Shown here: positions 10,619-22,743 of the stretch, in pieces
Numbering within the stretch: position 1 is the first letter of the stretch
Layout of the letters: every line of letters begins with the position of its first letter
DNA from: Dactylorhiza incarnata
Lineage: Eukaryota > Streptophyta > Magnoliopsida > Asparagales > Orchidaceae
Reading direction: 5' to 3'
Assembly (NCBI GenBank): GCA_033032865.1
Contig: JAWHQI010000019.1
Span: 15,728,001 to 15,792,000 of the forward strand
DNA: 64,000 nucleotides
The notes under the pieces: model-generated
Seen by the model: the letters and a program-made list of their open reading frames with translations, nothing else
Database searches by the model: none
Told to the model about the DNA's origin: nothing
Made by a program: the position numbers and the translations under genes

Positions 10619-12460
10619 ATGGTTTTACCACCGGGAGTAATGGCGCACAACGATCACGCGTTTGTTGAGGGGCAAGGAATTAGTAGGCCACCACTTTTTA
10701 CGGGCACAGACTATAACTATTGGAAAACTCGAATGCGGTGTTTTCTAATAGCTCTCGACATGGAAGTTTGGAATATGGTCGAGACATGTTATACTTCCCC
10801 AACATTTGTTGTAGGAGATGTAACTATGGATAAGCCCAAAGACAAGTGGGATGACAATGATAAATTAAAATGTAAGAACAATGCAAAAGCCATGAATGCT
10901 TTATTTTGCGCACTAGATCGCACTGAATTTAATAAAGTTTGTGCTTGTACTACTGCATTTGAAATTTGGAATCTGTTAGAAATCACTCATGAAGGTACTT
11001 CGCAGGTAAAGGATTCAAAGCTATTTCAACTGGAGTTCTAATTTGAAAGGTTCAAAATGGAGGTAGATGAAGAGATTGATACGATGTACACACGATTCAC
11101 AAAAATCGTGAACGACTCAAAGGTGATAGGAAAGGTGTTCTCAGATAGAGACTTAGTAAGGAAAATCTTAAGATCACTTCCCCCGAAGTTCAATCCTAAA
11201 TTGACTGCAATTTCTGAGTCACATGATCTTAAGACCTTACAATTGGAGAGCCTCATTGGGAACTTGAAAACTCATGAAGTTGAATTGAAAATTCAACAAC
11301 AAGAGTATATGGAGCCAAGGAAGAAGGGATTGGCTCTAAGATCTAAGAAGGAAGAAACTAGTGATTCTGAGGAGGAAGAAGAAGATGAGGAAAGTTTATT
11401 TGTTAGAAAATTTAGAAAATTTATGAAAAATCCAGAGAGGAGGAATTCGTTTAAGAAGTATTTTAAGAAGGAGACGTTTAGGAAGAAAAAAGGAAAGGAA
11501 GGCGATGAGGAGGAAGAGAGACCGCCACCGGAGTGCTATCACTGCAAGAAGTTAGGACACATCCAAAGCAAGTGTCCAAAGTACTTGAAAGAACTTAAAG
11601 AAAAGAAGCACAAAGAGAAGAAGAAGGTGCTGAAGGCGGAGACATGGGATGATACTACTTCTGAGGATGCAAGCAGTTCAAGCTCAAGTAAAGATGAGGA
11701 GGCCAACATGTGCTTAATGGGAAAGAGCATCATTTCTGATGACGAATGTAGTGTAAAAAGCGACACTGAGGTAACTCCTCCAACCTACGATGAATTATTT
11801 TCTGAATTTTTAAAGACTTGCAAATTTTTTGAAAAGAGTTTAAAAGATAATGATCTTCTTAAATATGAAAATGAAATTTTGCTTAAAGAAAACAAAAAAT
11901 TGTTAAATGAAATTAAGACTATTGGAAAAAGAGGTATTTCTTGCCAAGAGTGTGATCACTTTTTGGGAAGAATTAAAGAACTTGAAGAATCTCTTTCCAA
12001 ATCTCATTCTACAATAAAAATTCTTACTAAAAAGAATGAGATTTTAGAGAGAGATCTGAAATCTTCAATTTCCAAAGTCCATGAGGGAAAGAAATCTTTT
12101 GAACGTAGATGTGTAAATCTAGTATCCGAGAATACAAAAATGAGAAACCAGATTCATGACTTAATGCTAGCCATGAAAAAATTTTGAATGGGCCGAAGAT
12201 CACTGGATATGATCTTAGGATACCAACGCTATGGATCTGGAAGGTTTGGACTCGGATACACGTCAGGAAGCTATCGCCCGGCGACAACCACTGTCTAATA
12301 AAGCACCCACATCCAGTAAAAGTCCAGAAATTCTGTATTTAAAAATTCTGAAATTAATAAACTGTCTAATAAAGCATCCACATCCAGTAAAAGTCCAGAA
12401 AAATTATACTCTTCTAAATACATTACTTGTGCCAAATGCAATAGATTTGGTCACACTACG
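10619..12460 (+). pseudogene. gag: Copia-1 gag (capsid/nucleocapsid), disrupted
   Basis: The frame opens at ATG 10619, 16 bases after the PBS. It encodes the retrotransposon gag domain (PPLFTGTDYNYWKTRMRCFL), which packages RNA in virus-like particles, then a first zinc knuckle CYHCKKLGHIQSKC near 11540, an acidic serine-rich segment with the SIRE-type CLMG motif, and a long coiled coil to 12187. A second knuckle CAKCNRFGHTTDSC lies at 12428, which with the coiled coil points to the SIRE lineage. One in-frame stop (TAA 11039-11041) interrupts the capsid and the frame breaks after 12187. A 40-bp segment is duplicated at 12291 and 12361. Confidence 0.88.
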
Positions 12461-12599
12461 GACTCTTGCTGGAGGAAAGGAAAAAGTAAAATTAAACAAA
12501 TCTGGGTGCCTAAGGCTTCTACCTATACTATGGGTGGAACCACTTGGGTAACCAGATCTTTACTCACCTCTTCTTTCTAGGTGTGTTGGCAGGCTAAGG

Positions 12600-15500
12600 A
12601 CAAAGAAGACGTGTGGTACTTGGACTAGGGTTGTTCAAAGCACATGACGGGCAATAAAGAGAAGTTCTTTAGCCTGGAGATGAAGAAAGGAGGAGTTGTT
12701 ACATTCGGAGACAATGGAAAAGGAAAAATCATCGGCATCGGAGTTGTGGTTAACGAAATTTTTTCAATTTCAAATGTTCTATTTGTAGAAGGATTAAAGC
12801 ATAATTTGATTTCTATTAGTCAATTATGTGATAACGGTTTAAATGTTTTATTTGAATCTTCTACAAATTTGTGCAAAATTATTAATTCTAAAACAAATGA
12901 AATTGTTTTTACCGCACCTAGATGTCATAATGTATATATGATTAAATTTCTTGATTTTTCAAATTCTACTTTAAAATGTTTTTTTATCAAAAAATGATGA
13001 ATTAGATTTATGGCATAGGCGACTTTGACATACTAGTGCCAAGTTAATTACAAAACTTTCAAAAGTAAAATTAATTAAAGGTTCACCATTGTTAAATGGA
13101 AATTTATCTTCTTCACTATGTGTGCCTTGCCAAAAAGGAAAATTTTCAAAATCATCCTTTAAAAGTAAAAATATTATTTCTACCACCAGGCCACTTCAAT
13201 TACTACATATGGATTTATTTGGGCCAATTGGAATTTCTAGCTTAGGAGGTAGAAAATATACATTTGTATTAATCGATGATTATTCTCATTTTTGTTGGAC
13301 TTTATTTCTAACCTCCAAATCCGATGCTTTTTTAGAATTTTCAAAATTATGTTTGCGTATTCAAAATGAATTTGAGTTAAAAATTAAACGCATACGATCG
13401 GATCATGGAGGAGAATTTGAAAATGAAAAGTTTATTTCTTTTTGTACGGAGTTAGGAATTAAACATGAATTTTCCGCTCCATGCACACCACAGCAAAATG
13501 GTGTAGTGGAGAGGAAAAATAGAACTCTTCAAGAGTTAGCCCGTACGATGCTATCTGAGTTTAAATTACCAAAATCTTTTTGGGCTGAAGCGGTTAGTAC
13601 GACATGTTATGTAATTAATAGAGTAATGCTTCGCCCTATTTTAAAATTAACTCCTTATGAATTAATTTTTAGTAAAAAACCAAATGTTTCTTATTTCAAA
13701 GTTTTTGGGTGTAAATGTTTTATTTTGAATTCTAAAGATTCCTTAGGAAAATTTGATGAAAAATGTGATGAAGGTATTTTTATTGGCTATTCTTCAATTA
13801 GTAAAGCTTATAGAATTTTTAATAAAAGAACAAAAATAGTTGAAGAATCTATTCATGTTAGGTTTGATGAGTTTGTTTCATGTGTAGAAAAGAAAATCAC
13901 AGGATAAGAAGATGAACCCCTTCCTTCGGTGGAGAATGATGATGATGAACTTGGAGAAAATGAAGAAGAAAAAGAAGAAGAGAGAGAAGGAGAAAGAGAA
14001 GAAGATAGAGAAGGAGAAGAAAGAGAAGAATATGTGCCTCCCAGTGAATTGAGATTTTCAAAGGATCATCCGAAGGAGCTTATCATAGGAGATCCGCAAA
14101 AAGGGGTTAGTACTCGTTCATCATTACATGTTTTATTTTCAAACCTTTGTTTTGTCTCTGAAATAGAACCAAAAAATGTTTCCACCGCTTTAAATGATGA
14201 ATTTTGGTTTTTAGCTATGAATGAGGAACTTAATCAATTTGAACGTAATAAGGTCTGGAATCTTGTAGAATGACCCAAAAATCATCCTGTCGTTGGAGTT
14301 AAGTGGATTTTCAAAAATAAATTGGATAGTGAATCTAGAATTATTAGAAATAAAGCCAGATTAGTTGCAAAAGGTTATGCACAAATTGAAGGGGTGGATT
14401 TTGATGAAACTTTTGCACCCATAGCAAGATTAGAAGCGGTTAGGATATTTCTTGCATTTGCTTATTTTAAAAGATTTAAATTATTTCAAATGGATGTCAA
14501 AACCTCATTTTTAAATGGGTATGTAAAAGAAGAGGTTTATGTCGAACAACCCCCTGGTTTTATAAATGAGAAATATCCAAATTATGTTTATAAATTAGAT
14601 AAAGCGCTTTATGGATTAAAACAAGTGTCTCGTGCTTGGTATGATCGATTAACTCAATATTTGTTAAAGCATGATTATAAAATAGGAAGTGCCGATTCTA
14701 CACTCTTCATTAAGCAAATTGATCATGATTTAGTTATTTTGCAAATTTATGTTGATGATATTATTTTTGGAGCCACTAATGAAGAGTTGTGTAATGAAAT
14801 AGTTCAAATTATGAAAAATGAATTTGAAATGAGCATGGTAGGAGAACTTTCATATTTTCTAGGTTTTCAAATTACATAAAAACATGATGGTATCTTTATA
14901 TGTCAATCCAAATATATTCATGATATGTTAAAAAGATTTGGATTTGAAAATCTTAAGCATGCAAACACTCCTATGAGTACTTCACTAAAATTAGGAAAAG
15001 ATGAAAGTGGTGTTTCAATTGAGCAAACCCTTTATAGAAGTATGATAGGATCTTTATTGTATTTAATTGCCTCTAGACCTAACATTATGTTTGCCGTTTG
15101 TTTATGTGCTAGATTTCAGGCTAATCCTAAAGAGTCACATTTAAAAGCGGTGAAACGCATCTTTAGATATCTTATAGGAACATCTAAATTAGGATTATGG
15201 TATCCTCATAATAATTCCTTTATTTTACATGGTTTTTCGGATTCCGATTATGCAGGATGTTCTTTAGATAGGAAAAGCACTAGTGGCACTTGTCATTTTA
15301 TTGGTCCTTCACTTATTTCATGGTAGAGTAGGAAACAGAATTCTGTTGCCCTCTCTACTACCGAGGCCGAATATATTGCACTAGGTAGTTTTTGTGCCCA
15401 AGCTCTTTGGATGTCACAAACATTAGAAGACTTTGGCATGCAACAAAGTAGTGTAGAATTAAAGTGTGATAATAAAAGTGCCATAGACTTAACTAATAAT

Positions 15501-15695
15501 CACGTATTACACTCTAAATCTAAGCACATAGATGTCCGACATCACTTTAAAAGGGATCATATTAAGAGGGGTAATATAAAAATCAACTTTATAGGCACGG
15601 ATAATCAACTAGCGGATATATTCACTAAACCGTTACCGGATTCCCGTTTTTCTATGCTTAGGCTAGAATTGGGAATCCTAGATATTTCACAATGA
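12600..15695 (+). pseudogene. pol: Copia-1 pol: protease, integrase, reverse transcriptase, RNase H, disrupted
   Basis: Domains run in copia order. The protease block WYLD-stop-GCSKHMTG has TAG (12626-12628) in place of the serine of the DSG active site. The GAG-pre-integrase WHRRL follows, then the integrase core with HMDLFGP, RSDHGGEFEN and NGVVERKNRT as the DDE residues. Reverse transcriptase runs from [12 protein letters not shown] to the catalytic YVDD at 14748-14759. RNase H has SDSDYAG, STTEAEYIA and ADIFTKPL. A frameshift lies at the A-run near 12990. From 13089 to the end a single frame is broken only by stops at 13905, 14271, 14877 and 15324. It is not translatable but easily recognised, and fits a recently silenced SIRE-like element. 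Confidence 0.92.
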
Positions 15696-15904
15696 TTATA
15701 TCCCTACTTATAACCTATAAAAATTAAAAACATCACCATAGTATTACATTTAAAAAAAAAAAAACCAAAAAAAAAAATTCTTAACATAAACATTCACCAC
15801 ATCAATCATGTCCAAATCTTAAAAATTATTACAGAATTTTAATAAAAGGGTACTTAAAAAGTCTCAAAATAGAAGTTCACAAAATTAGGAAGAGATCTGG
15901 GCTG

Positions 15905-15952
15905 GGCAGCTGTCGAATGGCGATAGTAAGATGTCGGATGGCGATATCCTCC
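15905..15952. repeat. Copia-1 TCGGAT motif pair downstream of pol
   Basis: CTGTCGAATGGCGATAG and TGTCGGATGGCGATAT lie between the pol stop (15695) and the end of the antisense gene (15964). They are the half-site variants also seen in the LTR. The rest of 15696-15963 is A-rich and shows nothing else. Confidence 0.75.
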
Positions 15953-15963
15953 AGAACTCTGTT

Positions 15964-17127
15964 TCAATCCGACTCCTCCTCATTCCGACTGCCTGCTCCA
16001 TTACTCTCTAGAATATCAAAATCAGATCTCCTTACCACCTTCTTGGACCGTCGACCCTGACTAACTGATTGTCGACGAGGCTCCTCCACAGGCACTTCCC
16101 ATTCTGAGGCTTCCGCAGGTGTAGGTTTCAATTTAAGTCCCTTAACAAGGAACTTCATAAACTTCTGCATTCGTGTTCGATCTTTCTTCACCTCCATTTT
16201 ATGTTCCTCAAATGACCTTCTATGCTCTTCAAAATTTTCAATATGACTATCCAACTTTGTTTGGAATGTGTCGAGTGCCTCCCGCATAGATCCTCCACGT
16301 GCTATTGGAGGCTCTCTCATTTCCATAGTCGGCGGCTTTTGTTGACTTTTCTTACCTTTAATACCCGACGTCTGTTATATCTCCGGAACACAATCTCCAA
16401 AATAAAAGTTTTGATCTATCCATGCATATTTCTTGAATAGAATACGCCGGATAATCACACCTAAAGGGAGGGTGTGTGCCTTTTTCCACTGAGTATTTTT
16501 TTGGCGGTATGTATAACGAATCATAGATAAAAGCAGATCGGCCACATCAAATACTTCTCTCTCCACTATATAATAAGTCACAAGACAAAGTTGAGCCGTA
16601 ATACTATGTGTATCACCGGACTTCAACATAATCGTGTGCCTTAGTATATCTTGCACAAGACGAGTATCGTCTGTCAATGTCGTCATAATGGATATAAGGC
16701 TCTTCGTCGAATTTCCATGCAAAGCCATGTTCATCAAGGTCCAATCTCTTTATTGTCTATAATTCTCCACTATGTCCAAAACATTCTCACTCTCCACTAT
16801 TCCAAATGCCCTTCTTAAATCAATGGGAGTGATCTCCACATATTGGCCTTGAATTTTGGATCTCACTCCTCCATTCAAATCCGTATATGAAGGTTCCTCT
16901 AGATGATTATAAAATTTGCGTACTAAAAAGGAGGAGAACATGTCTTGGATTATGACCGAAAGTATACCTACCTCAGCAAGCATATCGTAGACACGTTCAT
17001 GTCGGGGGAGATCGAATTCCAAAACTTTTGAAATCCCAATCTGAGATTTCTCTATGCCAGGGAAACTTTGATAAGACGAATGAGCGTCTCCTGACTCGCT
17101 CCTTCGCGATCTCCAACTTGTAGACAT
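15964..17127 (-). pseudogene. Antisense accessory gene of copia-1 with Transposase_32-like domain
   Basis: One minus-strand frame runs from ATG 17127 (MSTSWRSRRSESG) to 15964, about 388 codons, broken only by stops at 16750 and 16375. The first third contains FSSFLVRKFYNHLEEPSY to GQYVEITPIDLRRAFGI, like the plant transposon protein domain Transposase_32 (PF20167). The middle has HTLPLGVIIRRILFKK. The C-terminal part is a charged coiled coil (IENFEEHRRSFEEHKMEVKK) and a basic RRSKKVVRR patch that could be a nuclear signal. ATATG directly follows CTTATTGCTTATGCAG, a good splice acceptor, so an upstream leader exon is likely. It lies opposite to gag-pol in the 3' region. Function is unknown; capsid-related or DNA-binding roles are both open. 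Confidence 0.7.
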
Positions 17128-17196
17128 ATCTGCATAAGCAATAAGAAAAATATTAAAAAAATATATATATGTAACCAAAAAAATTTTTAGGAACTG

Positions 17197-17233
17197 TCGG
17201 ATTTCCGATACCCACTGTCGGATATCCGATAGC
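17197..17233. repeat. Copia-1 TCGGAT palindromes upstream of the antisense gene
   Basis: CTGTCGGATTTCCGATA and CTGTCGGATATCCGATAG stand side by side about 70 bp upstream (minus sense) of the antisense start codon. They are full palindromes of the LTR type. Confidence 0.8.
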
Positions 17234-17817
17234 TACAAGTTTATGCTTCCGAAAAATGTTTTCACAAAAATTCTTCCTATCACAAATCCACACAGTTTTC
17301 CCACAGAAAATATTCTTCAACATTTATATAATTTTTTGAAAACTCAAAATTTGGGGGAAAATATCATTTTACTATTCATCATCTTCTTCTTCTAACACTT
17401 CAACATTTTTTTTATGTCATCATCTTTTTCCTCTAAAGCTGATACCTTTAAAACTTCTAGATCTCCACACAATCAACAAGAAAGAAAGGAAAATCATGAT
17501 TCAACACAAAAACACACAAAAATTTCTAATTTTACTTCAAAATCACAATATTTTCATCTCTTATACAACCCAAGATCTAAAATTTCTAGATCTACTAAAA
17601 CTTCTACATTTTATCTTCACAAAACTCCATGAAAATCAAGAGGAATATGAAAATCACAAAACTATTAGAGAAATTTTAACCAAAACTTGAAAAAAACAAC
17701 ATATCTCACCTTAGATCTGAAGTTTTCTGGCAACTGGAGCTCTAGATCTCGAAAATTCCCCTAAAACTGAAGTGAGGTGTCGGTCAAAAGAAGAAACGCA
17801 TCCTTTTATCTTTTCCG

Positions 17818-17862
17818 ATCTGTCGGATGGCGACATCTAGATATCGGAAATCCGACAGATCC
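17818..17862. repeat. Copia-1 TCGGAT motifs, third internal cluster
   Basis: CTGTCGGATGGCGACAT and GATATCGGAAATCCGACAG occur about 690 bp upstream of the antisense start, near where its transcript could begin. The intervening stretch 17234-17817 is AT-rich with no supported gene. Confidence 0.75.
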
Positions 17863-19210
17863 AAAAAAAAAATGTTGATTTCAAATTTTCCTAGTTTTTT
17901 CATTGCCTGATTCTAAATATGTTCATATGAGATTTTTTCTTTCTATGGCATAAATGCTTCTTCAAGTGTTATTTTCCCTAACAATAGCTTAACACATGCT
18001 TATGATGTTCAATGTTCCGTTATCAAAAAAATTGACACTTTCATACAGTAATTTCAAATTATTTTCGCATGCCTCTAAGTATAAGAAATCTTTTATCTAT
18101 GACAATAAGCAATCACAAACACTTACTTTAGTAATACATGTGAATACAATTTATTTTATACATATATCATGATTGCTCGAACATAACAAAATACATTTCA
18201 TAAATGCCATTTTCAACTTTGCTACTTTGCACGTATTTACATTATACCATTTGTAGCATGCAAGTGAATTCGGAGATCCTTAATATATGTATATACTCCA
18301 CAAAAAAAGAAGGCAAATTCAAATGCAAAACATACATTTTGCCAAAAAGTTTTAAAGAAATACATAAAATTTTTTTTGAAAAGGATCCTCCACCAAGCAC
18401 TACTTAGCCTCCTGATAAGTCTTAATGAGCATTGTGGGGTTAAGCACCTTGGCAAGAATTGTAAAGTGTCTTGCACAAACAAATTGGTCCTTTTATGCTA
18501 ATTGCAAAGTTTCTATAAGTTCATAAGTTTGGTTGTATGTATATTAATGTTATGTTTAACAATTCCATGATCATGTATATTTTAAATATATTCATATGTA
18601 TTATTTCTCAAACTATCACTACTACACTTCATTGTTATTTATAAAATTTCTTCTTATGAGAATTGGACCGAAACGATTCAATATTCTATATTCTCATGTG
18701 TCTTTCTCTGATAATTGACATTTGAATCTCATCATGGTTAAGTATATTTGCTTCTATACATTATAACACATTACTAGAATGCTTAGCCTCATCTCTATGA
18801 TTACCTATCTCAACATCATACCACTTACAAAGCTTCCGCTAGTGTACTCAAACTATTCCTTCAATTCTTTTTCATTTTCTACCATATCTCCTTAATACTC
18901 TTTCCTCATCTCTATTCCCTATATTCATTACTTTTGATAATATCAAAGGGGGAGAAGATAATAAGAGAAATCACTTAAATCACTAAAAACACTCAATTAA
19001 TTAAGTGAGCATTCATGTAGGGGGAGTTTATAAGTCAGGGGAGAATAATTTTAGAAGGAGCTAATATTAAGGGGGAGATCATATTAAGGGGGAGATCATA
19101 TTAAGGGGGAGAACATGAAGATCATAAGTTCACACTTGTACACACATAATGTACTTGTCACTATCTATATAAGATTTATTTGATTTCTTTTTATAAGGAT
19201 TTGTTATTAT
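17863..19210 (+). other. Copia-1 3' noncoding region
   Basis: No coding domain is seen. It shares blocks with 3880-5981 (same lineage). It ends in a series of AAGGGGGAGAT(C/A)ATATT purine repeats at about 19068-19115 before the true polypurine tract. Confidence 0.7.
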
Positions 19211-19224
19211 CAAAAGGGGGAGAT
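19211..19224 (+). other. Copia-1 polypurine tract
   Basis: CAAAAGGGGGAGAT lies directly before the 3' LTR start TGTTGGAGCATG. Confidence 0.85.
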
Positions 19225-20171
19225 TGTTGGAGCATGCGTTCTGCACTCGTCCAGTTTGAGAATAACAAATCCCGAATGTATTTGATCCTATTTTTGATTA
19301 ATGGTGTGCAGATAACAGGTGCAAGAATATCATGTTTTCAATTGGAGCAAAATGACAATTTTCCAGAATCTGGAGCTATCGGATTTCCGACAGCGATATC
19401 AGATTTCCGACAGCGCACTAAATCATCCATTTTCCAATCTCTCATCGACGGTTATGTGCTATCGGATTTCTGATATCGCTAACGGATGCCGACAGTGCAC
19501 GATCTTCCAATAACGCCAGGATGTGCAGCAGTTACCCTAGCTAACGGATATCCGATAGTGCTATCGGATATCCGACAGCCCACATCTCAACCCCGACCTC
19601 AACTTCACGCAGAAACTTTGTTTTAGTGGGACACGTGGCATCCTCTAGAGGTATCGGATTCCGGCGACACCTAGCTATCGGATGGCGACAACTCCTTTTT
19701 CTTAAAAGAGCTCAAAACTTCGTGGAATTCAGTTCTTGAGATTTCCAGACCTTCTTCCAGAGTGCACTCGAACCAGAAAGCTCCAGAACTCCATCAACTC
19801 CCATTTGTGCTAGAAGGATTGAGATTGAAGATGAGAGCGGACGCGTTTCTACATCAACGATCATCTCGAGGCTTCAACCTTCCTTTCAGAGATCTGATTT
19901 TCTAGGGAGTTCTTCACTTGACTTTGTATTTTCATTCATTTACATTTAACTTTGTATTGGTAGAGAAATCGTCATTTTGCGTGCGACGTCTATGTCCTTG
20001 CGTGGCTTAGGGGAAAATCGCTTTCTTGTGTGGAGCGTCCAAGTCCTTGCGTGGCTTGGTAGGAAATCGTGGCCTTGTGTGCTACGTCTAGATCTTGGGA
20101 AGATCTAGAGGGTAGGCTTGGGCTTGATCTAGGGAGAGAAAAGTGATAGCCTTTCGATCCTTGGGAGAAGG
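19225..20171 (+). repeat. Copia-1 3' LTR, left piece
   Basis: It aligns with 5' LTR positions 9329-10274 and stops exactly where the gypsy element starts. The last five bases GAAGG (20167-20171) are the gypsy target duplication. It retains the palindromic TCGGAT cluster at about 19375-19690. Confidence 0.93.
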
Positions 20172-20663
20172 TGTTTGCCCAGAAAGCCCGCGACCTCCTC
20201 TCATCGTTCGTTTTTCCCGGTCTCAGCGGTCTCAAGTTAGGTGATCGCCAAGATCGCCAGCCTTCAGCCTGGTCTGATTTTCCAAGTACCCAGCGATCAA
20301 GGTGGTGCGAGATCGCCGGCTCAAGCGGTCTGGTCGTTTTTCTTATTTTTGATATTTTTGTTATTTGAACCCCATTTTCCTACCCTGGCTCTCCTGTACC
20401 CCGGGCAGCCCGTAGTTTTCAGTTCTGCCCGTTTGGGCAGCCCCCTCGTCTATAAATAGAGGGGTAGGGGTACCAGAAAAGCACTTTTGGCTCCGAGGCT
20501 CCAGCTTACAACCTGTGTAAGCGGTCTCATTTCTTCGTGATCGCCATTTCGTGATCGTTTTTCCTTTTGTTTCCAGCATCTTCTGTCTTAGTAACCTGCA
20601 CTTCGCAGTTTTCTCCCATCCCTTTTAGTGTGAATTTTGGAGGTACCATTTTTGGCACCAACA
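20172..20663 (+). repeat. Tat gypsy 5' LTR
   Basis: It starts TGTTTGCCCAG and ends GGCACCAACA. CTATAAATAGAGGGG at about 20450 is a probable TATA box, so transcription likely starts about 30 bp downstream. I count eight GCGGTC or GATCGC/GCGATC words in 492 bp. Confidence 0.93.
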
Positions 20664-20718
20664 GAACGAACACGCGACCTTCAGATCCGAAGTGTCAGGT
20701 GAAATCCAGACTTCCAAG

Positions 20719-22743
20719 ATGGCTGATCGCCGTAGAGGTCGTCCCTTGCGATCTCCCAGCGTTCCCCCTTCTGATCACAACCCGTTAGAAGCACTTGAGC
20801 GCCGCTTCGAGCTTCGTGTTGAACAAGCTCTCCGTGAGGCCGCCCGAGCTAGGCAGGATGCCACCTCTGTTCAGCAGGAGATCGCGCGGTCTCAGCAAGA
20901 GGCCGCTCGAGATCGGCAAGAAGTTGTCCGGGCTCAGCAGGAGTCTGCGAAGCAGATTGAGGCTATGAACCAGTTTCTAGCCGCGATCTCCCAGAAGATC
21001 CTTCCTCAAACCTCTCAGGTCGCCACTCCAGACCGCATGGCAGGCGGTCACCCGAGCGATCACCCCGTCCTCCAGCCCGTAGCTCCTCAGCGATCTCAGC
21101 ATGAGGAGTTCGCCGCCCGTCGTAACTCTTTTCGAGCTGCAGCACAGGGGCCTCCGGCCCAGACCCCGAATTTTGAAGGATTTGCTTACCCTCAAGATCC
21201 TCCTGCCTCTTTTCTTCCTCCTCCAGGACCTTCTGTTTTCGGGGAGCCCTCCCCCTTTACCGATGAGATTCGTCGGGATCCGATTCCTCATGGATTCAGA
21301 GAACCTCGCCTTCCGGTGTATACAGGAGAAACCGACCCAATGTGTCATCTTCAAGCCTTCGAGTCTGCTGTGGCTCTCAGGAACATTTCAGATGGAGTGA
21401 GGTGCAAGCTGATGGTCACCTCCTTCGATGGGTAAGCCATGGAATGGTTCTATAAGCTGCCTAGTCAATCTATCCCAAGCTTTGCTGCCCTGAGGCAAGA
21501 GCTCCTCCTGAGGTTCGCCACCGCAAAGAAGAGGAAGAGTGGTCCTGCGACCCTCTTCAAGATCAGGCAAGTGGACAACGAAACTGGTGCGCATTTCGTT
21601 GACCGTTTTTAGAAGGAGATCTTGGGAGTTAGGGATATGGACCCCGAGCTCTACATGGTGGCTTTGATCAGCGGTCTGCAGGAGGGTCCTCTGAAATTCA
21701 AAGTCACAACCAAGGAGCCTAGCTCCTATCAGGGGCTGATCAGCATTGCCAATCGTTACATAGAAGGGGAGATCAACAACCCCACCTATGTGAGCAATTT
21801 GACAAACAGGGCCACTCAGAAAGGCTCTGCGGGATTTTATCCGGCTCCGTCTTCCTCTAAGCCCCGACAAGTGCTCCCACCTCCGGCTCCGAGAGGTAAG
21901 AATTACCGCAACAGCCGCTTCAACCGAGGTAATCAATCCTTCCCACTTCAAAATTCATTTCTTCAAACTCCCGCTACTCCTGCTCCGCAAGTCACCCCCA
22001 TCCACCAGATCCAGCGTGCTCAACCTCCTCTTCTACCCATTCCTTCACTTTACAATGAATCCCAAGAGTCCTTCACGGACTTTGGCGTTTCTATGAATGA
22101 AGTGCTTCAAGTCCTTCAGAAGCAGCCCTTTTTCAAGAGGCCAGCTCCGCTGAATTCTGACCCGAAAACTAGGAACCCAACTCTCTATTGTGAATATCAC
22201 AGAGATAGGGGTCATTTGACAGAGGATTGTAGAGCACTCCGCCTATTCTTAGAGAAGCTTCTAAAGGAGGGTAAGCTTCGAGATCTCATCCAGAAGAATG
22301 ATTCTTCCAAAGCCTCAACCTCCAAGGCTAAGGAAGTAGCGGAAGTCCATTGGGAATGCGAAGAAGTGGACGATATTGGCCATCTCGGCAATATCGGATT
22401 TCCCAATGAATGCGTGGATGCTGATGACGAAGGCACCTTGGGCAATCTCTTCTGCATCCACAGGGGCGCAGGTCCGGAATCTTCAAGAAAGGCGAGTCTG
22501 AAAAGGGTTTATCAATCAGAGGTTGCTGCCACCTCTTCAGCTCCGGTCCGGGGAATGGTCACTTTCGGTGACGAAGACCTTCCTCAGACCGCGAATCCTT
22601 TTGACGACGCAGTCGTCATCAAAGCCGTAATTGAAAATTATACAGTAGAGAAGATTCTGATTGACACGGGAAGTTCATTCAATGTGCTCTTCAAACCCGC
22701 CTTCGAGGCATTGAAGACAGGTAAAAAACCTCCTTTCGACTGA
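20719..22743 (+). pseudogene. gag: Tat gypsy gag and protease, disrupted
   Basis: The frame can start at ATG 20692 or, more likely from the following basic MADRRRGRPLRS, at 20719. A long alanine/glutamine-rich coiled coil (AARARQDATSVQQEIARSQQ) precedes the gag capsid domain (FREPRLPVYTGETDPMCHLQ, FATAKKRKSGPATLFKIRQ). The nucleocapsid knuckle is the Tat-type CEYHRDRGHLTEDC. The aspartic protease active site ILIDTGSSFNVLF lies near the end. Stops at 21433-21435 and 21610-21612 interrupt the capsid. The frame ends at TGA 22741, where a one-base shift joins it to pol (GPLYGFSGEKK is readable in the next frame). Confidence 0.9.
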
